NCBI GenBank assembly: GCA_034687125.1
Contig: JAQGBZ010000237.1
Span: 34,115-98,114 of the forward strand
Direction: 5' to 3'
DNA from: Neelides folsomi
Lineage: Eukaryota; Arthropoda; Collembola; Neelipleona; Neelidae
Length of the DNA: 64,000 nucleotides
The notes under the pieces were generated by a model that did no database searches, was not told where the DNA came from, and was given only the letters and a program-made list of their open reading frames with translations. Shown one piece after another: positions 10,792 to 25,700 of this stretch; within the stretch, counting starts at the first letter, position 1, and each line of letters begins with the position of its first letter. The translations under genes were made by a program, and so were the position numbers.

Positions 10792-13700
10792 ATGATTTTA
10801 CTCAAATCTTCAGCTTCCGTTTACCTGTGGATTTTCTTCTTTTATTGGGCTGAACTTCATGACGGGTGAGGAATAAAAATTTCTAAACTTTTTTTCATCA
10901 TTTATTTAAACCTAATTTTTGCCATTTTTCATTTTGGCCATTTTGCTGGGTTTTTAAAATTTTAAAAATTGGCGGTAAATGGCAGAGTTAATATTTTGAA
11001 ATCTAGAGGCAAATGGCGTCATTATATTTTTATATTTAGTTTCGCATTATTTAGCAAAAAGGTTTTAAGAATAAATTTCCATAAAGTGTATTTTTATTAT
11101 TTAATGGGTGATTTGGCGTGAGTCATGACCCCGTGTCAGTCATCATTTTCTTTCCCGTTGTTTGTGTTGTCTGGAAGTTGTGAATCTTTTCTTTCCTTTA
11201 ATGGCCCTAAAAGTGAGAGTTACACGGCCCATTTATTTTTTATTATTTTCCTTTTCAGGCTCTCAATGGGGGAAAATGAATGGAAGTCATTTGACAAAAT
11301 TAAACGAGATCTTTTTAATGTCCCTCATCCCAAAACTTCACTTAAAAGACTTAAAACCTTTTTCCATATCTTCTTAAAAACCCTCCGCTACGTCGCTAAT
11401 GAAATTTTCAATAAACCATTTACCTTCTTTCTCCTCCTATAATTTCTATTACCTTCTTACTCACCATAAATTTTAAAAATTCACATTGGCACCACTTTGG
11501 GATCTTTCCATTTATCAACCCAATTTGCGATCCTTCTTTGGAAATTTAATTCTATCTGTAAGTATATAAAAGTAAAAACGTAATATAAGCTTTCCCCAAA
11601 ACTTTCAATACTCAAGTGAATGTAAACATTGCCAACCTTTTTAATGGAAAAATAAACTGATTATTAAATTAAACTCCATGAATGTTCAAAACGGAATTTG
11701 GATATTAAAAATTCGGAATGTCTAGCCAAAATTCAAATTGTATTAAAATTTAAATTGCATCAAAATTCCTATCAAAATTCTAAAAATTTTATTCAATTCT
11801 AATTTTATATATTATTCCGTTACCATGACATTTTTTATTTGTAATATGTATTTTATATTACCTATGTAATAAAATAATAATAATCAATATTAGGGAAAGA
11901 TTGAAGGAAATAAATTGTGTAATATTTGCAATATCTAATATCCAAAGCTCGGATGATTTTGAAAGGATTTAATAAAGAAGGAATATTGGTAAGATGTGAA
12001 TCGATGCAGAATGGCAGGTTTTAGAAGGGTAATGTGAAGTCAATCCGATTTATCTCTCCCTGAAATTCCTTTGAGATGAACATTTGACTTCCCAAAGATC
12101 TCCCACATTTTGTTGCGAATTTCCACAAAGGATGTCTCCATTACTCAGAGAGAACAATGGGAATAATTACGCTCCACTTGCTCCGACGTTACTCAATCCG
12201 ATTTCTCCTCTTTTTACTATTGGACAAAAAGACTCTTTCCATGACGATGAACATCATGAACATCCCACCAGATTAATTACTTTCCCCTTACAAATCAATT
12301 CATCATTCCCAATTCAGTTCCAGTTTAGCGTCTAATCAAACAAAATCCCTTTGTTCCACTTCATTGGCTCCATTTGGACAATTTTCATTATTTACGCTAA
12401 TGACTTTGGTTTATTTATTGCAACTAATGTACATAAATACTTTTAGCGGGAATTTTAAAAATTAACTTTAAGAATCTCTTCAGATTTTTCTTCATTTTTT
12501 TTAAATTTTACAGATTTTTCTTTATAATTCTTTAGTTTTATCATTAGATTTTTCTTCAGATTTTTTATCAAATTTCTATTCAGATTTTTCTTTAGATTTT
12601 TTTATATCATATTTTATTCTATTTATACTATATAGTTATATTTTATTCTAACCTAACCTAACATATCATTTATAAGAAAAAGGATAAAAAACTGTAAAAA
12701 AAGAAAGAAAGGGTCTTTGAGCTTTTATGAGTAAAAGTTAGGCGGAATGATTCGTAATAAATATCCTGAATTGATTATTTGAATTTTCCCTCCGGTGAGC
12801 GTCGTCTATGTCTGTGGTGGTGTGTATAAAGATGTCGTAGGGGCGGTAATGGAGGAATATGTGGGGGATGAGGAATGAGGAAACTTTTCTCTTGGGAAAT
12901 GAAAAGGAGAAGAAAGTGAGTGTCGTTTCCCCCATGTTATTTATCACTTCCTCACTTCAACCCGAAGAAATAAAATGGGAGTTAACGGAGATTCCAATGG
13001 CCCGACGCTTTACAGCCCCAATTCCAATCACCTTTGAACAAATGAGGAGACAAAGGGCATTGGAAATACATTCAACCTCAATTCACACCAAATAACAAAA
13101 CATAAAGCAAAATATACACCATGAAATATACACCGAATATACACCAAAATAAAGTACACAAAATATTTATACCAAATGTACACCAAAATATATAAAAAAT
13201 ATACACCAAAATTTAGTACACAATATATATAAAATATATAGTACATAAAATATATAAAAAATACATAGTATATATAATTTCCAAAACCATGCTCAACATG
13301 ATAGTTGTAATGTAAGGTTTATAATCCAACACTTGGCGGATTTGGAAGTTGTACGAGTTGGATTGAAGAAATAAAGGAGGATTTTTGTTCGTTTCCTCAA
13401 GAGAGGTTCGACGACGTGTTGACCGAGACGTGTCGTTCAACCTCACAAACTCTGCCATCATTTGAGAAAAAGGGGAAAATAAAAACGACAGGAGTTTTAT
13501 GGGAGGAATAAAAAGATAATCAGACTTTTTATTTGTTTGAATCAACTTTATGACTTCTTCAACAAAACACGGTTTGTCACTCAAAAGACCCATTTTATTT
13601 TTCGACCATTTCCTTTACATTTTTATTACCTTCGGACTCTCAGGTGTGAATTACCAATTAAAATTTTTTTGGAAAATTTATTTTTTTGGATTCTCAGTAA

Positions 13701-16700
13701 TTGTAATCAAAAGTAAATGTTTAAATATTATATTTCCGTATAAAATTTGTCGAAGAAAATCGAACTGTTAAAATTTGAACGATTTAAAAGAATATTAAAA
13801 ATAATTTTTTTTTATTTGTTTGACTTTTTCTTTTGAGAATTTTGTGAGTTGAGAGATGATTTTCTTAAGGAGTCATTTGGGAGTGTAAATATAATTAGGG
13901 AATTTCCTTTCATTTCCTTTCGCTCAGGTGGTTTTTGGGTCTTTGAGAAAGCGCCGACAATAATTTAATTATTATGAAAGCTCTCTCGTTAAACGTCCCA
14001 ACTTCCTCAGCTTCTCTTGAGGTTTCCCAATTTCCCTCTCCGCTCTTCTGTAATTACAAATCAACATTCGCCAAGTTGGTTTCAAACAAGAGGAAACGAG
14101 GATTTAACACTTTGCTTCAATAATTATTATTTTAATTACAAACCGCTCACATAACACAACTCATTATTATCTTTGTATTCCAAACAATTAAAATTATTAA
14201 ATAAAACCTCAATAATATAATCAAAATTTATTAAAGCTCTAATTTGAAAAGTTCTAATTTGAATTTCCCGGTATTAATTGCGTGTGTTAAATTCTGCGTA
14301 TTTGTTTTCATTTTCCTGTTATTATTTTCTTTTTATTCTAGTGAGCTTGTAATTTGAATGCTTATCAATTCTTTAACATTAATTAACTTTAAGTTCATCA
14401 AGGAGTAATTAGCAGAGCTTTAATAATATTTATGGCGGTACATCGAAAGTTTTAAACTTTTGTTGGTTTTTGGTAAATGCGTCCCATGAAATTTAAATTA
14501 TTTTGTTTCTTATCTTCCCTTCGCTCCCATCAAGTCCTCCGTTTGGCCTATTAATGTTTGGGAGCTAATGAAGTTTCCTATCTCTTTCCCTTCAACTCCC
14601 AACTTATCAGATGACCCATTAAACATTAATGTTCACTTCCACCACACGGCCCATTCAAAAGAGTTATAACCAAAATGAAGTCCCGTGTTACATGTCCCTA
14701 TCTCCTTTGTCAAACTCAAACAGCTGACTCAAAAGAACATATCAAATGGAAATATTTCTCATCCTCAATCCGGGTAGAAAACCCAAAGTGCAACCCGGGT
14801 TTCATATAAAACCGAATCGGGTTAAAATCTTTGTATTATATGTAATGTGTAATCCTTATAAGTATATATGTATATTTGAATAGAAAACGATATAAGGAAT
14901 TTGGGTATATGACCAGAGTATCAGAATATGATATATGGACCGAATATATGGGCCGAATATATGAATCGGATATTTGAACCGAATCCGGGCATATGACCAA
15001 AGTATATGAACCGAATCCGGGTATTTCGGATATCTTTAAGGGGAATTGGAGAGTTTCAAGTGTAGGGGTTTTTTGAGGGCTACTTGAAATGAGGAATTTC
15101 CCTCTTTGGCTTATCTTGAAATCTTGATAGGGAGAGATGTCCTTTGTAAAGGGGAAAAAGTGAAGTTGATGGAGTTTGGGGAAGATGAGCGAAAACCTCA
15201 AAATGTCCTTCAGCCGACTCACTCACAAAATCCCCCAAGTGGAAAGAAACATTTGAATGAATTTCACAATGAACCGCTCTTTTCACAAACCATTTACCCG
15301 CCAACAACCCTTCAACTCTTTTTTCATAACCACTTTAAACATTCTTTTTACGAGTTTCACACTTTATTTACAATTGACCATTTTTGTAAAAAATTTACTA
15401 ATAAAATATTTATTATTAAATTAGCCTTGTTTGAGTTTATTTATATTTGGCAGCTTTTTGTTTCGCATATTTTAGTTTCACTTTTTAGTTTCTTTTTTAG
15501 TTGCAAATTTTAGTTTAAGGTTTTTTGCAAATTTTACTTTTAAGTTTTTTGTATAGTTTTGTTTTTTGGTTTCACAATTCTTTTACAATTTGGAATGAAT
15601 GGAATAAATGGAAATTTTGGATTATTTAGAATAATTAGATTTTTTTCTTTTTAGTTATATTATTTATATGTATGTTATGTATTTCCATTTATTCTGTTTC
15701 GCATTAATTAGTCATACAACCAGATGGAGTAAATAAATGTCTCATAAATATTATAAACTGTTTTTTAAACTCCATAAATCTTGTTTAGATCCGAGCGCAT
15801 ATTTAAATGTAAAGTATAAAATAAGCGGTTAATCTCCCAACTCTAAATTTTAGATTTCCCCAAATTACAATAAAATTTAAATTTGGATTTGAATTCCAGC
15901 GAGGCTGCTACAATACAGGATTTAGGGATTCTTGATGAACTATTGAAGAATGGATACGATCGCCGAGCAACGCCAACAAACCATCTCAGTAAATCCATTT
16001 ATCATTTTTCCATCATTTTTCATTCAAATAAAACATTCAAATTTTCAAATACTGAACATTCAAAATGTTCATCATTCAAAATTGCTCAAGTTAGGTTAGG
16101 TTAGGTTAATATAGGAATCATAATTTTATTGATGGATTGATAATTGTGATCTTTTTTTCTCTTTTTTTTCTTTTTAGATAATTCAACACCAACGACCGTT
16201 TACTGTGAATTGTTCGTTCGCTCTTTTGGAAGTCCAAACCCTTTAACAATGGTAAGTTCTAGTGAATTCTCCCGAGACTCCGCGTAGTTCCAAATTCCCT
16301 CAACTCCTCAAATCCCAAATTAATTCTCGCTTTAACTCTCACTTTAACTCTTACTTGGTAATTGTCAAACGCCCCTTCGCTTTAACTCCCACTATTAAAC
16401 CCATTAAATGAAGTTTAAATAAAACCCAAAGTTCATTCCCAATGTTTCCAACAATTTCAATTCCCCATTTCCGCTCCGATTTGGAAAGAAACTCATTTGA
16501 AGACTCGGCCGGGCGGATAATGAGGAAAAACTTATCCCTTTTATCTCTTTATTTTCCAATTCACTTTATTTAAACTGGCCGTGTTGAAATTCCTTATTTA
16601 AGTTTATATTGAAAATTACTGGGCCAAAATAATTTTACTTCTTTGTTACAATTTCCACTTTTGTTACTTTTTCAATTTATATATAAATTTTCTATATAAA

Positions 16701-19700
16701 TTTCTATTTAAGTTTCCTATTTAAACTCCTGTTTAGAATTCCTATTAAGAACTTTATTTAAAGTTCTTAATTAATTTCGTAGATGTTAAGCTTCTTATTT
16801 AAGTTTTTTTTTATAATTTAGTGATTAAACTTTCTTTGTCAGTTTGGGTCGTGTGAATTGAACGGGAAGTAAAGGGATTGACAATGAGAGTAAGAAGCGG
16901 ACGGATTTGTCTTAAAAAGTTTCATATTTCTCCCGGGGTTTTCTTTTTCACTTTCTTCCTGTCGTTGGTGGAGTTTATCTATTAGACCCAAATGCCGTCC
17001 AACTTCGGGCCGCTCAACTTCAAGTAATTGGATAGAAATGTGATATTTTCATGATAGCGGGGATTGAGAGCTTAAAGGAATAAGAACTCAATTCAAACTT
17101 TCCACTTTCATCTTCAAGGATTCAAAACATCCGCACTACAAGTCCTAATCTGATCATCTTATAATTAGAATTATATAATAATTAATCCTAGTTAAATAAT
17201 CCTAGTTAATTAATCCTAATTCGCTCATAATTAATAACAACGAAGATTTCCCCCGAGTTTTCATTTTAGCACCAATTTGTAATTTCGCACCAATAATTAA
17301 TTCGCACCAATTAGTAATTTCGAATCAATTTGAGAGTTTTCATGTTCGCACCAATTAGAAAATTCGCTGTTGTTGTTGGTTACAAAGTTTTTATCTGATT
17401 GGGAACAAAATGCAGCAATTAGTCTTATTAGTTGGTTTGAAACACAAGAAGCGTAAATTTAATTATTTTAATTAAAAGACTCAAAGAAAGCAATTAAATT
17501 TAAAAAGTAGTGTAATAGGAAGTGTTGGGTTTAATGACAATTTCGCAGTAATTAGTTTAATTGGCAATGGTGCAGTATTTAGTTTCTTAATGGTGTTAAA
17601 ATTGGTTGTTTAGGATTACAAAGTTGATTTGTACCTGAGACAAAAATGGAGGGACGAACGACTGCAACACGAAGATCTCCAACAACCGCTTGACCTCAAC
17701 GACCCAAATCTTGTGAAGGCGATTTGGAAACCCGAGGTTTATTTTCCCAATGCAAAAGAAGCGGATTTCCAATTCGTGACAGTTCCAAATGTTCTTGTGC
17801 GCATTTATCCAAATGGAGACATTCTTTACATGTTAAGGTAAAATAAAAATTTATTTTTATTTCTTTCAAATTGGGGTTTTTGATTTCAAGAAATCGAGAT
17901 TGTTTATTTTTCATCAATATTTCCATTCTGATTTATGAAAATGCCAAAGGTCAATATTGAATATGTCAAGCATTAAAAGTTTTATATGTCAAAGACAAAC
18001 AACTTACAAAGAATTTCTTCTTTTGCTTTTATTGAACTTCCCTCAATTTCAGTTGTTGACTTTGCAAAATTCAAATAAAAATTTTCTTTTGATCCTTCAA
18101 CATAAAAAATTGAGAGCTTTTCGGGTTTTTTCAAATTTGCCGTAAATATTAATTAATTTAATTTAATTAATAAATTGCGTTCATATATTTAATTTATAGA
18201 AAACTTCAGGCAATAGAAAATACAATTTGATTGTTTTGTTTTAGATTGAAAGTGACTTTCTCTTGCATGATGGATCTCTCGAAATATCCACTTGACAGGT
18301 AAAAAGAATTTTTATATAAAAAGTTTTATAAAAGTTTTTATAAAATTGAAATGGCCAAGGTCGGAGATCAATCATTTTGTTTTATTCCATGCTGGATTAA
18401 ATAAAAAAGGCAAAAATGTACAATGGAAGTTGCAAGTTGTAAGAAAATGTTTTCCATTTGTTAATAAGTTTTAAATAAATAATAAGCGTTTGATATTTGA
18501 TAATGTAAAAATGTAAACTTAATGTTAAATTAATGTACAAGATAAAAATGAAACTTTTAATTTTAATTAACTATTTTAATATTAAAGATAAATGAAATAA
18601 ATGTGTTTGGTTTATTCAGTTTCAAAAACAGTTGAGGAATTAATTCTCCAATGGAAACCAATTGATCCAATCACTGTTGGGAATTTGGGAATGTCACAGG
18701 TGAACTTCTTAAATAAATCATTAACCATTTTCTTAATTATAATTATAATAGTTAGCTTAATTATAATTTCTGCTAAAATTGAAAACTTCTTCTATAGATG
18801 TAAAACTCCATTATTTTCCGCCATTGTTAAGTTAATGAGAACTCAATGTATTTAAACACTAACTAAATGGTTTGGTTTTTGTTTAAAGTTTGAGCTGGTT
18901 GACACCGTCGCTGACAAATGTAATGAATCCTTTCAAATTGGTAAGCAAAAGCTTTAACTTTTAATTAATTTTTCATTCCTGTCAATTTTCATTAAATATT
19001 CATTTCCAAATCCTTGCAGAATCATTAAACGAAATTGACCATATAAAAGCCACCCTTAAAAAGGAAATCTAATATTACATAATAAAAATATTTGATAATT
19101 TAATGAATTTATAAATTATTCAATGGAATTTGAAGGTTTATTTATTATTTAAATAATCATCACTTTATAAAATTCATCTTTATAATTCAACAACTTACAA
19201 ATATACAACATCACAATTACCAACTTACTATATCCTGCGCCTTTTGGCAAAAATTCAAATCTTTTTCTAAACTTGCGAATTGCGAATATTTTATCAATCT
19301 TAAATGTTTTACAGATCCACAAGTTTATTATTTCATTCACATTATTACTTACTTACTCATAATGTTAACAATACTAAATACTTATTCAATACTATATACT
19401 TGATAAACTAAAATGATACTTTAATTTAATTCTAAATATTATAATTCAAACATATTTAATTACTTCTTAATTACCTTTTATTAAAATTGGAAACTTCAAT
19501 TATAATGTATTAATTAATGTAATAGGCTTTTTTGTAATACCATAGCTTTTATGGGCTAATTGTGCCTCATTTAAATATTAAAATTTTATGTAAATACCAA
19601 AGAAAATGGAATAAAGAATAATAATATTAATAGATTTAATTTACTCAGTTAATTGAAAATACTAAAATACTTAGTAATTAATTATAATTAATAAATAAAT

Positions 19701-22700
19701 AATTATTTAATCTAATTCTAATGTTCCTTGAAGGTAATTACAGCTGTTTGGTTGCTGAATTTCATTTGGCTCGATCCCTTGGATTCCATTTGATCCAAAG
19801 TTACATCCCGACCATTTTGATGGTTGTAATTTCTTGGGTTTCATTTTGGATGGATGTCACTTCCGTTCCGGGGCGGGTTACACTTGGAGTTACAACGCTG
19901 CTTACCGTTTCTTCAAAAGCTACAAGTAAGAAAGATTTTAATTATTATTATATAATTAAGTTAATTACAAATGTAATTATAAGGATTCCTTAAAAATAAT
20001 CCTCCTTTATAATAAACCTCTATTAAGATTAAACCACTATAATTTTAAGTATTAAAGTATTCGTCTTTTAAATATTAGAACTTTATAAATTCATCTTTAT
20101 TTAATAATCCTTCCCTATTAAACTTTCACTCTTTTCATTAAATACCTTTCAATTAATTAACGGACTTTCACCTCATTAAAAGACTTAGGCATAATTCCTC
20201 TTTGGTATTGAATTAAATCGGGCTTTCATCTTTTATAATGTTTTAATTCCTGTGAAACCGCCATTGGATTATTCCACCATTAAAACCACTTTGGCATTTA
20301 AAATCTTCCTTTCAACTTCCAACTTCACAAATGGAGTTAAAATCCGATCTCTTTCAATTAATTACAAAATAGGAATTATTAATTTATGAAATAACTTTGC
20401 AAGTGCTTTATCTTTCATCTTTAAGTAAAATTTATACTTTCATAATGCATTAATTTAACCAAACGATTATTAATTCACCTTACAAAATTCGATATAATTG
20501 AAAAATGAAAAAGTTTACATTTAATAATTCTCATGTTCTGGGTGTCATCAGTCTCATCAGATTGCGGTTTTTATTTCGTGTCTTCTTGTGTGTTTTTTCA
20601 AATTTCCCCTTTGTCGACTTGAATGTTTACAAAAAATGCATTTGTATGGTTTTTCACCGGTGTGTCTTGTAATGTGGATATATAAATTTCTAATCTGTAT
20701 AAATGAATGTCCACAAAGTAAGCATTTATAGACTTTTTCTCCTATGTGCTTTCTAATGTGACGACTTAGAAGGAGAGCAAAGTGCAAAGTTGAGGTCGAG
20801 GAGAAAAACGAAAAGAAGGAAAATGATGATGATTTTCACTTTAAGTGGTTTATTGAGATTTGGGAGAAAATGAGGTGTTTTACAGATAGAAATTGACAAG
20901 AGAATAATGAGAGAATCGATATTTGACATATAGCAAAACAATTATAAACAAGCAATAGTTTTACATAGATACTCGGCGATACAGTGATCATCTAAATTTC
21001 CCTTTTGCCTGAATGACTTTTGACAAATATTGCATTTGTAAGGTTTTTATCCTGTGTGAAATCTTATGTGCTTATTTAAACATCCCATTTCTCTGCATGA
21101 ATATTCGCAAAAATTGCATTTGTGGGGCTTTTCTCCTGTATGAATTCTCTTATGATTGTTTAAACCATCTTTCCTTCCAAAATTGAATGAATTTTGACAG
21201 ATTTTGCACTTGAACGGTTTTAGTCTTGTGTGAGCTCTAATATGAATATCTAAGTTGCTTCTAAAACTAAAATATTTTTTACAAAATAAACAATATAAAT
21301 TCATTTTAATTCTAATGATCTTCAATGGTGGTTTCTTTAACTATTTTGAGATTAATTGATAAATTTTGTAAATTATCAATGAAAATTATTTTACAGAGAT
21401 TACCATAATAACTTTTAATTGAACATATTACAATATTTGGTTTAAAAATGTAATTAACACATTGTTCAATAGTATAATTAAAGGTTCTATTAATTAACTT
21501 GAATCGGTCACTACTTTTTGTAAATTACAAAATCATACTTAAAATTTTTGTTAGTACTAAATAATTTTTAGATGAATATGATTTGATTACCCAATGCCTT
21601 TTTACAAACTGGGTAAATGTTCACATATATTTTTAATTCCTAAATGCCCATTACTTAAGAGGATCAACTTAACCTAAAATATTGTACAGACAAAATGTAT
21701 TAAAAGGCTAGCTTATAGCTTATAGCTTGATGAGTATTTTTACACATTTTCCATTTGTACCCTTTCCTTTGTCCAAAGGATTAACGAATAGATTGGAAAT
21801 TCCAGCTTTGGCACATTTTAAAATATGGAATTATTTTCATAAATATGGAATATTATAGAAACATCAAAAATGTATCGAAAATCAAAATCAAAAATTTTAA
21901 TTAATTACAATTAATCTAATGTAGGATATTTTATTTTAAATATATTTTATCCAATTACATATTATTATGTAATGTACATATACAAATACTATTTATAAGT
22001 ATATGATTAATTTACATTTATGTTTCTCTTATTCTTTGCTTCTTCTCAAATTAGGGTTTACTTCGTGTCTTTTCATGTGATTTTTCTAAGTTACCTTTTG
22101 GATACTTGAATATTTACAAAAAATACATTCGGTTGGTTTTAGGACTATGTAGATTATTTATCTATTTAATATTCTATCTAACATTAATTAGTATTATAGG
22201 TATTACAGACTACAGATATCAAGTTATACTAATGTCCTCGAACTTTTTTTTAATTTAACTCTACAGCTTCTGAATAAAAATTTCTATTGAATATTCTATA
22301 CAACTATAAATTAATTATCAATTAGTACTTATAGAGTTAAAAAAGGTTGAACATGTCACCATAGGTAACCGAACATTTTTGTAATTTTAGCATTAAAAAT
22401 TATAAGAGGTTAGGATGAAATCACCATGAGTGTGTTAAAGCTATATATTTTAATTATGTTAATCTAAATAAAGTTACAAAGACCAAATGCATTGATTCGG
22501 CTACTCTAGAGTATATTGGTAACTTCTTTTTTGTTATTAAACTAATCATAAAAAGTTATAATTATATTATTTCAAATATAATAATGAGGAGCGCGAAAAG
22601 TAATGAAATCAAATATAATATAAAAGTTGTATATAAAGGTTGAAGGGGAAAACTAATTACATTTAATCTAGTAATATTAGGGGACGTAAATGAGATTAAA

Positions 22701-25700
22701 TTCCTTTTAATTATATAATCTTCATAAATATTTCTTTTCCCATTCTTCAAAAATTTGTTTTCCCAAAAATTTAAAATTCCGAATTCCTTCATGAAATAAA
22801 TATTTCTTGGAAAAATATCTGATATAATGTTTCTATTAAATGCCCAAGGATTTGTTACAATAAATTTCATGTCTAAGGCTTTGTTATTAATTACAAAAAT
22901 ATTATTAAATGTTTTTAAAATATTTCCAATAATATTAATAGAAAATTCCGACCCAATGTAAATAAAATTTGATGGAATTGTTTCATTATATAGGTTTTGT
23001 TTAAATCTAAAATCTAGCACAAAATTACTTAAATCGTAAAATCCTTCTTTGGGTTGTAAATAAACTGTTTTATTGTATAAATTTATAATTTCAGTTGAAT
23101 GAAAGGGTAAATTTTCAATTAAATTTTTAAACATACTTGATGTTTGATTAATGTTTATTGTAATACTATCTTGCGTATAAACAAAATACTTGTAATTTAC
23201 AATTTGTTCAAATGAATTTGGAACACTTGGAGGAATTTCTGTAGATAAACCGGTAAACAAACCTCCTTTATATAAATTACTAAGAATCATTACAAATATT
23301 AGCCATAAACCAACACAATAAGCAAAACATTTATTTTTAATTATTGTTAATGTTAAACCTTTACCCTGATCAAAAAATGATAAAATAATTAACGCGTACA
23401 AATTTCCTACTTCAATTAAAACAGATTTAAAATTCATTTTGTGTAATTTAAGATAGATTATTGCTAAAACAAGGCAGATATTTATTGGAGAAATTACAGT
23501 TAAAATCCACATTGTTGTATTAAATGGCTCAATTAGAGTTAACCAATTATACTTTAAATAGTTTTTATTTACAATTGTAATAAAATTAAAATTGTCTACA
23601 CTTATTCCAGCCGGACAAATAGAATGTCTATCAAGACTTTCAATTGAATAATATTGTTTGAAATTTTCAGTAAGATAAACACAATAATTTTCCTATATAA
23701 TCCCAATTCTTATTATCATCATAGAAATGAATAGTCAAATTATATTTCTTAAGTATTTCTATCGTTCCGCACCATTTGAAATAAATAGCAAATAATTTAC
23801 TACAAGTTTGAATGGAAAAATCCATATAGGTTCCTACAATTATCGATGCTTCTTTAAAATTTTTATTTATACTTCTAATAAATAATTTTAATTTTATAAT
23901 ATTCAAATCGTTTGGTAACGGCAAAATGGTTTGATGATATTCAACATAAAATCGGGAAATTTTATCTAAACATGTTGGGCAAAAAACGTTTATAATAGAA
24001 GAAAGTGAATTTGATTCACAGATAAGGATGATTGAATTTGAACTAATATTGAAATTCTTATTATAATGATACAAAAATAATGCTGGAGTGTTTTTTAATT
24101 TTTTTAAACTGAATATGGTGTAAGTAGGATTTATATACAAATATAAACGTTTAATTCTAACCTTAAACATTATTTCAGATAAAAATTCAATTTTTTCATC
24201 AATTTCATTTGAAAACGGGAAAATAAAAAATATAGCTCGAGAGCTTATGAATTTTAATTGATAAAATGAACTTGGGCCAAACAATAAAGGCAAATTATAA
24301 CTCAAATTTTTAAGATTATCTTCTTTGTGAAATAAATTATTTTCAATAGTTTGAATAATAAATGGAGATCCAAATTCATTTAAATAAATTCTATATAAAT
24401 TTGAAAGAGTTGAGCCTTCTTCGTTGTTTTTCCATTGACCAACTAAAATGTTCAGACATGGATGGAAAAGTTCAAAATTTTTAGAAACGTTGTTGAAATT
24501 GCTTTTCTTTAACGATTTGTTCAAATGAATCAAACCATTCAAGCCGTTTAAATATGATAAAATTACAAAAATATAACTTAAAATTAAACCCATTATTTAA
24601 ATTAAACGTTTAAAGGCATATATTATTAAAATATCATGTAGGTAGGTATATATGTTTTTACATGATTTATAAAAAATACTTAAATTCCCTGACACTGCTT
24701 TTATTTGAAACCAATTATAATTTTAATAAAGTTTAATAGAATTATTAATGAAATATCATAGTATATTAATGCATTTATAATGGTATCTTTTAGTTGATAA
24801 ATAAGGTTTTTATAATAAAATATCCATACAAGTATTACTTCGTTATAATTTATTTGGAATTCGCTTTATTTATCAATGTTCTTTTTCAATATCCGAAACA
24901 AGTAATTGGGAAATATTATTATACTAACGAGTTCCCTCTTTTCGTGTAATTTCAGTTGAATTAATTATTCATATGAGATTTAAACGATCAACTCACTCAC
25001 TGTTGTCAACTAACAAGTGGACAATTTCATTTACAACTTGTGTTAAATATTGAAGCATTTTAATATTTTATGTATTTATGTATAATGTATGAAATATTAT
25101 AAATTAAAAATCCTTAGAGAGGTATGATGAATTGAATAGTTTTGTAAGTTAAAAAGGAATGCATACTTATAATATAAAAGCATTTTTCCCATCTTGTCTT
25201 GTCTTGTTAAACAACTTAGAAATACAATTAAAAGTTCAAAAGAAAATGTTGGAAAGAGTATAAGATAATTTCAGTTTTCAAAAAAACAACATTTTAAAGG
25301 GAAAGAAATAAATGTGGAAGGTTTTAAAAAGAATTGAGTTTAAATGAAGATTCCCTTGAGGAATTTCACTTTAACGCATTCATCATGAACTTGAACTATT
25401 TTTATTAATTAATATAAAATATTTTTTATTGTTAAAATACGTCTATCCATATTGGATCCATGGTTCATATAAGAAACATGGTTCAACATGGTGCAACTCA
25501 TGGTTCATATAAGAAACATGGTTCAACATGGTGCAACTCATGGTTCAACATGGTGCGACCCATGGTTCATATAAGAAACATGGTTCAACATGGTGCGACC
25601 TATGGTTCACATGGTGCGACTCATGGTTCAACATGGTGCGACCCATGGTTCATATAAGAAACATGGTTCAACATGGTGCGACCTATGGTTCACATGGTGT

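Larger units (their letters stand above)
10866..15899. other. Intron 1 of channel gene B (5 kb)
   Basis: It separates the signal-peptide exon from the rest of gene B. I find no convincing nested gene. It includes a CCTAAC tract (12649), a repeat of ATACACC units (13084-13270) and a repeat of GAATATATGG/CCGAATCCGGG units (14878-15030). Open frames on both strands look like chance. Confidence 0.5.

Noticed and set aside
13213-13593. 126-codon minus-strand frame in intron 1 of gene B
   Set aside because: Its 3' half is translated ATACACC repeat and the rest is low-complexity; it lacks a family signature.
15106-15513. 135-codon plus-strand frame just before gene B exon 2
   Set aside because: The composition is F/L-rich random AT sequence, with no leader, domain or splice partner joining gene B.
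10230-16108. TTAGG tracts as a telomere end
   Set aside because: The tracts are short and interstitial, with intact genes on both sides.
23690-23697. Programmed ribosomal frameshift in the IR-type gene
   Set aside because: No slippery heptamer or clear downstream structure that I can see; IR genes are not known to use this. A mutation or error is simpler.
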